A stretch of DNA of 64,000 bases from assembly GCA_964023205.1 (NCBI GenBank), contig OZ026843.1:7983029-8047028 (forward strand). Reading direction: 5' to 3'. Position numbers and translations under genes: made by a program. Numbering within the stretch: position 1 is the stretch's first letter; every line of letters begins with the position of its first letter. The notes under the pieces were generated by a model. That model searched no databases. It saw only the letters and a list, made by a program, of their open reading frames with translations, and was not told the DNA's origin. This stretch comes from Lutraria lutraria (taxonomy: Eukaryota > Mollusca > Bivalvia > Venerida > Mactridae). Below are positions 14,401 through 28,604 of this stretch, in pieces.

Positions 14401-17400
14401 CATGTGTCATAACTGAAAAGCAATACATCATGAAGTCACATACCAACAATTACACACTTATGTACATGTTCAAATTGTCCATTGTCAGAGCATGTGTCAG
14501 ATAGAGTACTGTTATCAGACTTGTTGTTGTACAAGCCGTAACCCTTATCACAGTGGTATTCAAATTGTTCGCTGTAGTTGTATTTCATTTTGCCAGTAAT
14601 AATTGGAACGATGTGTAACATACTGACATTAGGAACGGGGCATTCTAAAATGGAAGAAATATTCGTTAACAGACTTTAGGATCAAATCGAAACATTGCTG
14701 CAGTATTCAAGTAAAACGTAAGATATATATCTTATCTTCCCCTGAACGGTATTTTTATTCCGTTTTATTTCTTCTTACCAGATTAAACTGCCATCACGTA
14801 GACAATATTAAAATGGTACATTTTGGCACTATAATATATCATATGCTTTAATTTTAGACACAATGAACCAACATGTCAATACTTAATTGATCACGCATAT
14901 AAGCCGTTTCATGCATTTGAGCGATAGTTATTTCCAAAACCTATTGAATATTTGAACAACCATATTTCTTATACATCGTCGACGGTTCAATTGTGTTTTT
15001 TGCATTTGCTTTGTCGTAAAAAACGGTTAATTTCATATGTCATAACTGAAAAGAAATACATCATGAAGTTACATACCAACAATTACACACTTATATACAT
15101 GTTCAAATTGTCCATTGTCATCGCATGTGTCAGATAGAGTACTATTATCAGTATTGTTGTTGTACAAGCCGTAACCCTTATCACAGTGGTATTCAAATTG
15201 TTCGCTGTAGTTGTATTTCATTTTGCCAGTAATAATTGGAACGATGTGTAACAGACTGACATCAGGAACGGGGCATTCTAAAATGGAAGAAATATTCGTT
15301 AACAGACTTTAGGATCAAATCGAAACATTGCTGCAGTATTCAAGTAAAACGTAAGATGTATAATTATCTAATATTCCACTTATCAGTATTCCCTTCCGTT
15401 TTATTTCTTCGTCCCAGATTAAACAGCCATTACGTAGACAATATTAAAATGGTACATTTTGGCACTGTTATTATATCAAATGCCTTCATATTAGACACAA
15501 TGAACCAACATATCAATACCAAAGTTCATCAAGCATATAAACCGCATTATGCATATGTACGAAAGTGATTTCCAAAACCTATTGAATATTTGAACAAGCA
15601 CATTTCTTCTACAACATCGACCGTCCAATCGTGTTTTTGTTTACTTTGTCGTAACAAAGTATTCATTTCATGTGTCATAACTGAAAAGAAATACATCATG
15701 AAGTCACATACCAACAATTACACACTTATGTACATGCTCAAATTGTCCATTGTCAGCGCAAGTGTCTGATAGAGTACTGTTATCAGACTTGTTGTTGTAC
15801 AAGCCGTAACCCTTATCACAGTGGTATTCAAATTGTTCGCTGTAGTTGTATTTCATTTTGCCAGTAATAATTGGAACGATGTGTAACAAACTGACATCAG
15901 GAACGGGGCATTCTAAAATGGAAGAAACATTTGTTAACATACTTTAGGATCAAATCGAATCATTGCTGCAGTATTCAAGTAAAACGTAAGATATATAATT
16001 ATCTAATTGTCCACTTATCAGTATTCCCTTCCGTTCTATTTCTACGTCCCAGATTAAACTGCCATTACGTAGAAAATATTAAAATGGTACATTTTGGCAC
16101 TGTAATATATCATATGCTTTAATTTTAGACACAATGAACCAACATGTCAATACTAAATTGATCACGCATATAAGCCGTTTCATGCATTTGAGCGATAGTT
16201 ATTGACAAAACCTATTGAATATTTGAACAAGCATATTTCTTATACATCGTCGACCGTTCAATTGTGTTTTTTGCATTTGCTTTGTCGTTAAAAACGGTTA
16301 GTTTCATGTGTCATAATTGAAAAGAAATACATCATGAAGTTACATACCAACAATTACACACTTATGTACATGTTCAAATTGTCCATTGTCAGCGCATGTG
16401 TCTGATAGGGTACAGTTATCAGACTTGTTGTTGTACAAGCCGTAACCCTTATCACAGTGGTATTCAAATTGTTCGCTGTAGTTGTATTTCATTTTGCCAG
16501 TAATAATTGGAACGATGTGTAACAGACTGACATCAGGAACGGGGCATTCTAAAATGGAAGAAATATTCGTTAACAGACTTTAGGATCAAATCGAAACATT
16601 GCCGCAGTATTCAAGTAAAACGTAAGATATATATATCTTATCTTCCCCTGAACGGTATTTTTATTCCGTTTTATTTCTTCTTACCAGATTAAACTGCCAT
16701 CACGTCGACAATATTAAAATGGTACATTTTGGCACTGTAATATATGATATGCCTTTATTTTAGACACAATGAACCAACATGTCAATACTAAATTGATCAC
16801 GCATATAAGCCGTTTCATGCATTTGAGCGATAGTTATTGACAAAACCTATTGAATATTTGAACAAGCATATTTCTTATACATCGTCGACCGTTCAATTGT
16901 GTTTTTGCATTTGCTTTGTCGTAAAAAACGGTTAATTTCATGTGTCATAACTGAAAAGCAATACATCATGAAGTCACATACCAACAATTACACACTTATG
17001 TACATGTTCAAATTGTCCATTGTCAGCGCATGTGTCAGATAGAGTACTGTTATCAGACTTGTTGTTGTACAAGCCGTAACCCTTATCACAGTGGTATTCA
17101 AATTGTTCGCTGTAGTTGTATTTCATTTTGCCAGTAATAATTGGAACGATGTGTAACAGACTGACATCAGGAACGGGGCATTCTAAAATGGAAGAAATAT
17201 TCGTTAACAGACTTTAGGATCAAATCGAAACATAGCTGCAGTATTCAAGTAAAACGTAAGATATATATCTTATCTTCCCCTGAACGGTATTTTTATTCCG
17301 TTTTATTTCTTCTTACCAGATTAAACTGCCATCACGTAGACAATATTAAAATGGTACATTTTGGCACTATAATATATCATATGCTTTAATTTTAGACACA

Positions 17401-20400
17401 ATGAACCAACATGTCAATACTTAATTGATCACGCATATAAGCCGTTTCATGCATTTGAGCGATAGTTATTTCCAAAACCTATTGAATATTTGAACAACCA
17501 TATTTCTTATACATCGTCGACGGTTCAATTGTGTTTTTTGCATTTGCTTTGTCGTAAAAAACGGTTAATTTCATATGTCATAACTGAAAAGAAATACATC
17601 ATGAAGTTACATACCAACAATTACACACTTATATACATGTTCAAATTGTCCATTGTCATCGCATGTGTCAGATAGAGTACTATTATCAGTATTGTTGTTG
17701 TACAAGCCGTAACCCTTATCACAGTGGTATTCAAATTGTTCGCTGTAGTTGTATTTCATTTTGCCAGTAATAATTGGAACGATGTGTAACAGACTGACAT
17801 CAGGAACGGGGCATTCTAAAATGGAAGAAATATTCGTTAACAGACTTTAGGATCAAATCGAAACATTGCTGCAGTATTCAAGTAAAACGTAAGATGTATA
17901 ATTATCTAATATTCCACTTATCAGTATTCCCTTCCGTTTTATTTCTTCGTCCCAGATTAAACAGCCATTACGTAGACAATATTAAAATGGTACATTTTGG
18001 CACTGTTATTATATCAAATGCCTTCATATTAGACACAATGAACCAACATATCAATACCAAAGTTCATCAAGCATATAAACCGCATTATGCATATGTACGA
18101 AAGTGATTTCCAAAACCTATTGAATATTTGAACAAGCACATTTCTTCTACAACATCGACCGTCCAATCGTGTTTTTGTTTACTTTGTCGTAACAAAGTAT
18201 TCATTTCATGTGTCATAACTGAAAAGAAATACATCATGAAGTCACATACCAACAATTACACACTTATGTACAGGCTCAAATTGTCCATTGTCAGCGCAAG
18301 TGTCTGATAGAGTACTGTTATCAGACTTGTTGTTGTACAAGCCGTAACCCTTATCACAGTGGTATTCAAATTGTTCGCTGTAGTTGTATTTCATTTTGCC
18401 AGTAATAATTGGAACGATGTGTAACAAACTGACATCAGGAACGGGGCATTCTAAAATGGAAGAAACATTTGTTAACATACTTTAGGATCAAATCGAATCA
18501 TTGCTGCAGTATTCAAGTAAAACGTAAGATATATAATTATCTAATTGTCCACTTATCAGTATTCCCTTCCGTTCTATTTCTACGTCCCAGATTAAACTGC
18601 CATTACGTAGAAAATATTAAAATGGTACATTTTGGCACTGTAATATATCATATGCTTTAATTTTAGACACAATGAACCAACATGTCAATACTAAATTGAT
18701 CACGCATATAAGCCGTTTCATGCATTTGAGCGATAGTTATTGACAAAACCTATTGAATATTTGAACAAGCATATTTCTTATACATCGTCGACCGTTCAAT
18801 TGTGTTTTTTGCATTTGCTTTGTCGTTAAAAACGGTTAGTTTCATGTGTCATAATTGAAAAGAAATACATCATGAAGTTACATACCAACAATTACACACT
18901 TATGTACATGTTCAAATTGTCCATTGTCAGCGCATGTGTCTGATAGGGTACAGTTATCAGACTTGTTGTTGTACAAGCCGTAACCCTTATCACAGTGGTA
19001 TTCAAATTGTTCGCTGTAGTTGTATTTCATTTTGCCAGTAATAATTGGAACGATGTGTAACAAACTGACATCAGGAACGGGGCATTCTAAAATGGAAGAA
19101 ACATTTGTTAACATACTTTAGGATCAAATCGAATCATTGCTGCAGTATTCAAGTAAAACGTAAGATATATAATTATCTAATTGTCCACTTATCAGTATTC
19201 CCTTCCGTTCTATTTCTACGTCCCAGATTAAACTGCCATTACGTAGAAAATATTAAAATGGTACATTTTGGCACTGTAATATATCATATGCTTTAATTTT
19301 AGACACAATGAACCAACATGTCAATACTAAATTGATCACGCATATAAGCCGTTTCATGCATTTGAGCGATAGTTATTGACAAAACCTATTGAATATTTGA
19401 ACAAGCATATTTCTTATACATCGTCGACCGTTCAATTGTGTTTTTTGCATTTGCTTTGTCGTTAAAAACGGTTAATTTCATGTGTCATAATTGAAAAGAA
19501 ATACATCATGAAGTTACATACCAACAATTACACACTTATGTACATGTTCAAATTGTCCATTGTCAGCGCATGTGTCTGATAGGGTACAGTTATCAGACTT
19601 GTTGTTGTACAAGCCGTAACCCTTATCACAGTGGTATTCAAATTGTTCGCTGTAGTTGTATTTCATTTTGCCAGTAATAATTGGAACGATGTGTAACAGA
19701 CTGACATCAGGAACGGGGCATTCTAAAATGGAAGAAATATTCGTTAACAGACTTTAGGATCAAATCGAAACATTGCCGCAGTATTCAAGTAAAACGTAAG
19801 ATATATATATCTTATCTTCCCCTGAACGGTATTTTTATTCCGTTTTATTTCTTCTTACCAGATTAAACTGCCATCACGTCGACAATATTAAAATGGTACA
19901 TTTTGGCACTGTAATATATGATATGCCTTTATTTTAGACACAATGAACCAACATGTCAATACTAAATTGATCACGCATATAAGCCGTTTCATGCATTTGA
20001 GCGATAGTTATTGACAAAACCTATTGAATATTTGAACAAGCATATTTCTTATACATCGTCGACCGTTCAATTGTGTTTTTGCATTTGCTTTGTCGTAAAA
20101 AACGGTTAATTTCATGTGTCATAACTGAAAAGCAATACATCATGAAGTCACATACCAACAATTACACACTTATGTACATGTTCAAATTGTCCATTGTCAG
20201 CGCATGTGTCAGATAGAGTACTGTTATCAGACTTGTTGTTGTACAAGCCGTAACCCTTATCACAGTGGTATTCAAATTGTTCGCTGTAGTTGTATTTCAT
20301 TTTGCCAGTAATAATTGGAACGATGTGTAACAGACTGACATCAGGAACGGGGCATTCTAAAATGGAAGAAATATTCGTTAACAGACTTTAGGATCAAATC

Positions 20401-23400
20401 GAAACATAGCTGCAGTATTCAAGTAAAACGTAAGATATATATCTTATCTTCCCCTGAACGGTATTTTTATTCCGTTTTATTTCTTCTTACCAGATTAAAC
20501 TGCCATCACTTAGACAATATTAAACGGGTAAATTTTGGCACTATAATACATCATATGCTTTAATTTTAGACACAATGAACCAACATGTCAATACTTAATT
20601 GATCACGCATATAAGCCGTTTCATGCATTTGAGCGATAGTTATTTCCAAAACCTATTGAATATTTGAACAAGCATATTTCTTATACATCGTCGACCGTTC
20701 AATTGTGTTTTTTTGCATTTGCTTTGTCGTAAAAAACGGTTAATTTCATGTTTCATAACTGAAAAGAAATACATCATGAAGTCACATACCAACAATTACA
20801 CACTTTTGTACATGTTCAAATTGTCCATTGTCAGCGCATGTGTCAGATATCGTACTGTTATCAGACTTGTTGTTGTACAAGCCGTAACCCTTATCACAGT
20901 GGTATTCAAATTGTTCGCTGTAGTTGTATTTCATTTTGCCAGTAATAATTGGAACGATGTGTAACAGACTGACATCAGGAACGGGGCATTCTAAAATGGA
21001 AGAAATATTCGTTAACAGACTTTAGGATCAAATCGAAACATTGCTGCAGTATTCAAGTAAAACGTAAGATATATATCTTATCTTCCCCTGAACGGTATTT
21101 TTATTCCGTTTTATTTCTTCTTACCAGATTAAACTGCCACCACTTAGACAATATTAAACGGGTAAATGTTGGCACTGTAATTATATCATATGCCTTTATT
21201 TTAGACACAATGAACCAACACGTCAATACTAAATTGATCACGCATATAAGCCGTTTCATGCATTTGAGCGATAGTTATTTCCAAAACCTATTGAATATTT
21301 GAACAAGCATATTTCTTATACATCGTCGACCGTTCAATTGTGTTTTTTTGCATTTGCTTTGTCGTAAAAAACGATTAATTTCATGTGTCATAACTGAAAA
21401 GAAATACATCATGAAATTACATACCAACAATTACACACTTATGTATATGATCAAATTGTCCATTGTCAGCGCATGTGTCAGATAGAGTACTGTTATCAGA
21501 CTTGTTGTTGTACAAGCCGTAACCCTTATCACAGTGGTATTCAAATTGTTCGCTGTAGTTGTATTTCATTTTGCCAGTAATAATTGGAACGATGTGTAAC
21601 AGACTGACATCAGGAACGGGGCATTCTAAAATGGAAGAAATATTCGTTAACAGACTTTAGGATCAAATCGAAACATTGCCGCAGTATTCAAGTAAAGCGT
21701 AAGATATATATCTTATCTTCCCCTGAACGGTATTGTTATTCCGTATTATTTAATTTTACCAGATTAAACTGCCATCACGTAGACAATATTAAAATGGTAA
21801 ATTTTTTGCACTGTAATATATCATATGCCTTTATTTAAGACACAATGAACCAACATGTCAATACTAAATTGATCACGCATATAAGCCGTTTCATGCATTT
21901 GAGCGACAGTTATTTCCTAAACCTATTGAATATTTGAACAAACATATTTCTTATACATCGTCGACCGTTCAATTGTGTTTTTTGCGTTTGCTTTGTCGTA
22001 AAAAACGGTTAATTTCATGTGTCATAACTGAAAAGCAATACATCATGAAGTCACATACCAACAATTACACACTTATGTACATGTTCAAATTGTCCATTGT
22101 CAGCGCATGTGTCAGATAGAGTACTGTTATCAGACTTGTTGTTGTACAAGCCGTAACCCTTATCACAGTGGTATTCAAATTGTTCGCTGTAGTTGTATTT
22201 CATTTTGCCAGTAATAATTGGAACGATGTGTAACAGACTGACATCAGGAACGGGGCATTCTAAAATGGAAGAAATATTCGTTAACAGACTTTAGGATCAA
22301 ATCGAAACATAGCTGCAGTATTCAAGTAAAACGTAAGATATATATCTTATCTTCCCCTGAACGGTATTTGTATTCCGTTTTATTTCTTCTTACCAGATTA
22401 AACTGCCATCACGTAGACAATATTAAACGAGTACATTTTGGCACTGTAATTATATCATATGCCTTTATTTTAGACACAATGAACCAACATGTCAATACTA
22501 AATTGATCACGCATATAAGCCGTTTCATGCATTTGAGCGACAGTTATTTCCTAAACCTATTGAATATTTGAACAAGCATATTTCTTATACATCGTCGACC
22601 GTTCAATTGTGTTTTTTCGCATTTGCTTTGTCGTAAAAAACGGTTAATTTCATGTGTCATAACTGAAAAGAAATACATCATGAAGTTACATACCAACAAT
22701 TACACACTTATGTACATGTTCAAATTGTCCATTGTCAGCGCATGTGTCAGATAGAGTACTGTTATCAGACTTGTTGTTGTACAAGCCGTAACCCTTATCA
22801 CAGTGGTATTCAAATTGTTCGCTGCAGTTGTATTTCATTTTGCCAGTAATAATTGGAACGATGTGTAACAGACTGACATCAGGAACGGGGCATTCTAAAA
22901 TGGAAGAAATATTCGTTAACAGACTTAAGGATCAAATCGAAACATTCCCGCAGTATTCAAGTAAAACGTAAGATATATATATCTTATCTTCCCCTGAACG
23001 GTATTTTTATTCCGTTTTATTTCTTCTTACCAGATTAAACTGCCATCACGTAGACAATATTAAAATGGTACATTTTGGCACTGTAATATATCATATGCCT
23101 TTATTTTAGACACAATGAACCAACATGTCAATACTAAATTGATCACGCATATATAAGCCGTTTCATGCATTTGAGCGATAGTTATTTCCAAAACCTATTG
23201 AATATTTGAACAAGCATATTTCTTATACATCGTCGACCGTTCAATTGTGTTTTTTGCGTTTGCTTTGTCGTAAAAAACGGTTAATTTCATGTGTCATAAC
23301 TGAAAAGCAATACATCATGAAGTCACATACCAACAATTACACACTTATGTACATGTTCAAATTGTCCATTGTCAGCGCATGTGTCAGATAGAGTACTGTT

Positions 23401-26400
23401 ATCAGACTTGTTGTTGTACAAGCCGTAACCCTTATCACAGTGGTATTCAAATTGTTCGCTGTAGTTGTATTTCATTTTGCCAGTAATAATTGGAACGATG
23501 TGTAACAGACTGACATCAGGAACGGGGCATTCTAAAATGGAAGAAATATTCGTTAACAGACTTTAGGATCAAATCGAAACATAGCTGCAGTATTCAAGTA
23601 AAACGTAAGATATATATCTTATCTTCCCCTGAACGGTATTTTTATTCCGTTTTATTTCTTCTTACCAGATTAAACTGCCATCACTTAGACAATATTAAAC
23701 GGGTAAATTTTGGCACTATAATTATATCATATGCCTTTATTTTAGACACAATGAACCAACGTGTCAATACTAAATTGATCATGCATATAAGCCGTTTCAT
23801 GCATTTGAGCGATAGTTATTTCCAAAACCTATTTAATATTTGAACAAGCATATTTCTTATACATCGTCGACCGTTCAATTGTGTTTTTGCATTTGCTTTG
23901 TCGTAAAAAACGGTTAATTTCATGTGTCATAACTGAAAAGCAATACATCATGAAGTCACATACCAACAATTACACACGTATGTACATGTTCAAATTGTCC
24001 ATTGTCAGCGCATGTGTCAGATAGAGTACTGTTATCAGACTTGTTGTTGTACAAGCCGTAACCCTTATCACAGTGGTATTCAAATTGTTCGCTGTAGTTG
24101 TATTTCATTTTGCCAGTAATAATTGGAACGATGTGTAACAGACTGACATCAGGAACGGGGCATTCTAAAATGGAAGAAATATTCGTTAACAGACTTTAGG
24201 ATCAAATCGAAACATAGCTGCAGTATTCAAGTAAAACGTAAGATATATATCTTATCTTCCCCTGAACGGTATTTGTATTCCGTTTTATTTCTTCTTACCA
24301 GATTAAACTGCCATCACGTAGACAATATTAAACGAGTACATTTTGGCACTGTAATTATATCATATGCCTTTATTTTAGACACAATGAACCAACATGTCAA
24401 TACTAAATTGATCACGCATATAAGCCGTTTCATGCATTTGAGCGACAGTTATTTCCTAAACCTATTGAATATTTGAACAAGCATATTTCTTATACATCGT
24501 CGACCGTTCAATTGTGTTTTTTCGCATTTGCTTTGTCGTAAAAAACGGTTAATTTCATGTGTCATAACTGAAAAGAAATACATCATGAAGTTACATACCA
24601 ACAATTACACACTTATGTACATGTTCAAATTGTCCATTGTCAGCGCATGTGTCAGATAGAGTACTGTTATCAGACTTGTTGTTGTACAAGCCGTAACCCT
24701 TATCACAGTGGTATTCAAATTGTTCGCTGCAGTTGTATTTCATTTTGCCAGTAATAATTGGAACGATGTGTAACAGACTGACATCAGGAACGGGGCATTC
24801 TAAAATGGAAGAAATATTCGTTAACAGACTTAAGGATCAAATCGAAACATTCCCGCAGTATTCAAGTAAAACGTAAGATATATATATCTTATCTTCCCCT
24901 GAACGGTATTTTTATTCCGTTTTATTTCTTCTTACCAGATTAAACTGCCATCACGTAGACAATATTAAAATGGTACATTTTGGCACTGTAATATATCATA
25001 TGCCTTTATTTTAGACACAATGAACCAACATGTCAATACTAAATTGATCACGCATATATAAGCCGTTTCATGCATTTGAGCGATAGTTATTTCCAAAACC
25101 TATTGAATATTTGAACAAGCATATTTCTTATACATCGTCGACCGTTCAATTGTGTTTTTTGCGTTTGCTTTGTCGTAAAAAACGGTTAATTTCATGTGTC
25201 ATAACTGAAAAGCAATACATCATGAAGTCACATACCAACAATTACACACTTATGTACATGTTCAAATTGTCCATTGTCAGCGCATGTGTCAGATAGAGTA
25301 CTGTTATCAGACTTGTTGTTGTACAAGCCGTAACCCTTATCACAGTGGTATTCAAATTGTTCGCTGTAGTTGTATTTCATTTTGCCAGTAATAATTGGAA
25401 CGATGTGTAACAGACTGACATCAGGAACGGGGCATTCTAAAATGGAAGAAATATTCGTTAACAGACTTTAGGATCAAATCGAAACATAGCTGCAGTATTC
25501 AAGTAAAACGTAAGATATATATCTTATCTTCCCCTGAACGGTATTTTTATTCCGTTTTATTTCTTCTTACCAGATTAAACTGCCATCACTTAGACAATAT
25601 TAAACGGGTAAATTTTGGCACTATAATTATATCATATGCCTTTATTTTAGACACAATGAACCAACGTGTCAATACTAAATTGATCATGCATATAAGCCGT
25701 TTCATGCATTTGAGCGATAGTTATTTCCAAAACCTATTTAATATTTGAACAAGCATATTTCTTATACATCGTCGACCGTTCAATTGTGTTTTTTGCATTT
25801 GCTTTGTCGTAAAAAACGGTTAATTTCATGTGTCATAACTGAAAAGCAATACATCATGAAGTCACATACCAACAATTACACACTTATGTACATGTTCAAA
25901 TTGTCCATTGTCAGCGCATGTGTCAGATAGAGTACTGTTATCAGACTTGTTGTTGTACAAGCCGTAACCCTTATCACAGTGGTATTCAAGTTGTTCGCTG
26001 TAGTTGTATTTCATTTTGCCAGTAATAATTGGAACGATGTGTAACAGACTGACATCAGGAACGGGGCATTCTAAAATGGAAGAAATATTCGTTAACAGAC
26101 TTTAGGATCAAATCGAAACATTGCTGCAGTATTCAAGTAAAACGTAAGATATATATCTTATCTTCCCCTGAACGGTATTTTTATTCCGTTTTATTTCTTC
26201 TTACCAGATTAAACTGCCATCACGTCGACAATATTAAAATGGTACATTTTGGCACTGTAATATATCATATGCCTTTATTTTAGACACAATGAACCAACAT
26301 GTCAATACTAAATTGATCACGCATATAAGCCGTTTCATGCATTTGAGCGATAGTTATTGACAAAACCTATTGAATATTTGAACAAGCATATTTCTTATAC

Positions 26401-28604
26401 ATCGTCGACCGTTCAATTGTGTTTTTGCATTTGCTTTGTCGTAAAAAACGGTTAATTTCATGTGTCATAACTGAAAAGCAATACATCATGAAGTCACATA
26501 CCAACAATTACACACGTATGTACATGTTCAAATTGTCCATTGTCAGCGCATGTGTCAGATAGAGTACTGTTATCAGACTTGTTGTTGTACAAGCCGTAAC
26601 CCTTATCACAGTGGTATTCAAATTGTTCGCTGTAGTTGTATTTCATTTTGCCAGTAATAATTGGAACGATGTGTAACAGACTGACATCAGGAACGGGGCA
26701 TTCTAAAATGGAAGAAATATTCGTTAACAGACTTTAGGATCAAATCGAAACATAGCTGCAGTATTCAAGTAAAACGTAAGATATATATCTTATCTTCCCC
26801 TGAACGGTATTTTTATTCCGTTTTATTTCTTCTTACCAGATTAAACTGCCATCACTTAGACAATATTAAACGGGTAAATTTTGGCACTATAATTATATCA
26901 TATGCCTTTATTTTAGACACAATGAACCAACGTGTCAATACTAAATTGATCATGCATATAAGCCGTTTCATGCATTTGAGCGATAGTTATTTCCAAAACC
27001 TATTGAATATTTGAACAAGCATATTTCTTATACATCGTCGACCGTTCAATTGTGTTTTTTGCGTTTGCTTTGTCGTAAAAAACGGTTAATTTCATGTGTC
27101 ATAACTGAAAAGCAATACATCATGAAGTCACATACCAACAATTACACACTTATGTACATGTTCAAATTGTCCATTGTCAGCGCATGTGTCAGATAGAGTA
27201 CTGTTATCAGACTTGTTGTTGTACAAGCCGTAACCCTTATCACAGTGGTATTCAAATTGTTCGCTGTAGTTGTATTTCATTTTGCCAGTAATAATTGGAA
27301 CGATGTGTAACAGACTGACATCAGGAACGGGGCATTCTAAAATGGAAGAAATATTCGTTAACAGACTTTAGGATCAAATCGAAACATAGCTGCAGTATTC
27401 AAGTAAAACGTAAGATATATATCTTATCTTCCCCTGAACGGTATTTTTATTCCGTTTTATTTCTTCTTACCAGATTAAACTGCCATCACGTCGACAATAT
27501 TAAAATGGTACATTTTGGCACTGTAATATATCATATGCCTTTATTTTAGACACAATGAACCAACATGTCAATACTAAATTGATCACGCATATAAGCCGTT
27601 TCATGCATTTGAGCGATAGTTATTGACAAAACCTATTGAATATTTGAACAAGCATATTTCTTATACATCGTCGACCGTTCAATTGTGTTTTTGCATTTGC
27701 TTTGTCGTAAAAAACGGTTAATTTCATGTGTCATAACTGAAAAGCAATACATCATGAAGTCACATACCAACAATTACACACGTATGTACATGTTCAAATT
27801 GTCCATTGTCAGCGCATGTGTCAGATAGAGTACTGTTATCAGACTTGTTGTTGTACAAGCCGTAACCCTTATCACAGTGGTATTCAAATTGTTCGCTGTA
27901 GTTGTATTTCATTTTGCCAGTAATAATTGGAACGATGTGTAACAGACTGACATCAGGAACGGGGCATTCTAAAATGGAAGAAATATTCGTTAACAGACTT
28001 TAGGATCAAATCGAAACATAGCTGCAGTATTCAAGTAAAACGTAAGATATATATCTTATCTTCCCCTGAACGGTATTTTTATTCCGTTTTATTTCTTCTT
28101 ACCAGATTAAACTGCCATCACTTAGACAATATTAAACGGGTAAATTTTGGCACTATAATAATATCATATGCCTTTATTTTAGACACAATGAACCAACGTG
28201 TCAATACTAAATTGATCACGCATATAAGCCGTTTCATGCATTTGAGCGATAGTTATTGACAAAACCTATTGAATATTTGAACAAGCATATTTCTTATACA
28301 TCGTCGACCGTTCAATTGTGTTTTTTTGCATTTGCTTTGTCGTAAAAAAACGGTTAATTTCATGTGTCATAACTGAAAAGCAATACATCATGAAGTCACA
28401 TACCAACAATTACACACTTATGTACATGTTCAAATTGTCCATTGTCAGCGCATGTGTCAGATAGAGTACTGTTATCAGACTTGTTGTTGTACAAGCCGTA
28501 ACCCTTATCACAGTGGTATTCAAATTGTTCGCTGTAGTTGTATTTCATTTTGCCAGTAATAATTGGAACGATGTGTAACAGACTGACATCAGGAACGGGG
28601 CATT
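491..28604 (-). CDS. 45 tandem CCP/sushi-domain exons of a giant repeat protein
   Basis: Each exon is 201 bp, phase 1 at both ends, between an acceptor ending 'tcttccattttag' and a donor 'gtatgtaact'. It encodes 67 residues with the CCP pattern of four Cys (near residues 2, 32, 52, 64), starting ECPVPD, with YHCDKGYGL before the middle and NGQF near the end. The Trp usual in CCP domains is replaced by Phe. Three N-X-S/T sequons (NYS, NKS, NST) occur per repeat. Low ends of the exons, each 201 bp long: 491, 1122, 1757, 2391, 3026, 3662, 4294, 4929, 5565, 6196, 6831, 7465, 8099, 8733, 9368, 10002, 10637, 11271, 11906, 12539, 13174, 13810, 14444, 15077, 15712, 16348, 16982, 17615, 18250, 18886, 19522, 20156, 20790, 21425, 22059, 22694, 23331, 23964, 24599, 25236, 25870, 26502, 27136, 27768, 28404. 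Joined, they give about 3015 residues without a stop. CCP domains are extracellular binding modules; the ligand is unknown. Transcription and splicing are inferred. Confidence 0.82.
12340..20400. repeat. 4-unit higher-order repeat, spacing 2,538 bp
   Basis: Exons at 12,539, 15,077 and 17,615 and their introns are near copies of each other, spaced exactly 2,538 bp. Each starts a block A-B-C-D. Type A exons read NNNTDNST and have Asp in place of Ala after the third Cys. B and C introns carry a distinct 'ttatcagtattcccttccgtt' stretch. The third block has one extra unit, a B/C chimera at 18,886. Confidence 0.9.
18886..19086 (-). CDS. CCP exon 30, a recombinant between two unit subtypes
   Basis: The donor-side part carries type C markers ('gatagggtacagttatc', giving an NCT sequon with an extra Cys). 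The acceptor-side part and the adjoining intron carry type B markers ('aacaaactgacatc', 'gaaacatttgttaacat'). In the neighbouring blocks these marker sets sit in separate exons. The exon remains 201 bp and open. It looks like the product of an unequal crossover or conversion inside the coding sequence. Confidence 0.8.
21934..25930. repeat. 3-unit higher-order repeat, spacing 1,905 bp
   Basis: Units with exons at 22,059, 22,694 and 23,331 recur at 23,964, 24,599 and 25,236. They share rare variants: 'gtgttttttcgcatttg', a Tyr-to-Cys exon change, 'cattcccgcag', and an extra 'at' in 'cacgcatatataagc'. Further right, pairs of units repeat at about 1,266-bp spacing (25.9-28.0 kb). Confidence 0.88.
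22694..22894 (-). CDS. CCP exon with an extra cysteine (Tyr to Cys)
   Basis: The usual NYS sequon is NCS here ('gctgcagttg' on the plus strand), adding an unpaired fifth Cys before the second canonical Cys. The identical change is in the exon at 24,599-24,799, as expected from the 3-unit duplication. The exon is otherwise intact with normal splice sites. Confidence 0.75.

Noticed and set aside
625..28000. Many 61-92-codon plus-strand frames in the array (for example 2,266-2,451)
   Set aside because: They cross the minus-strand intron and exon, lack domains and vary with intron indels. They are shadows of the repeat.
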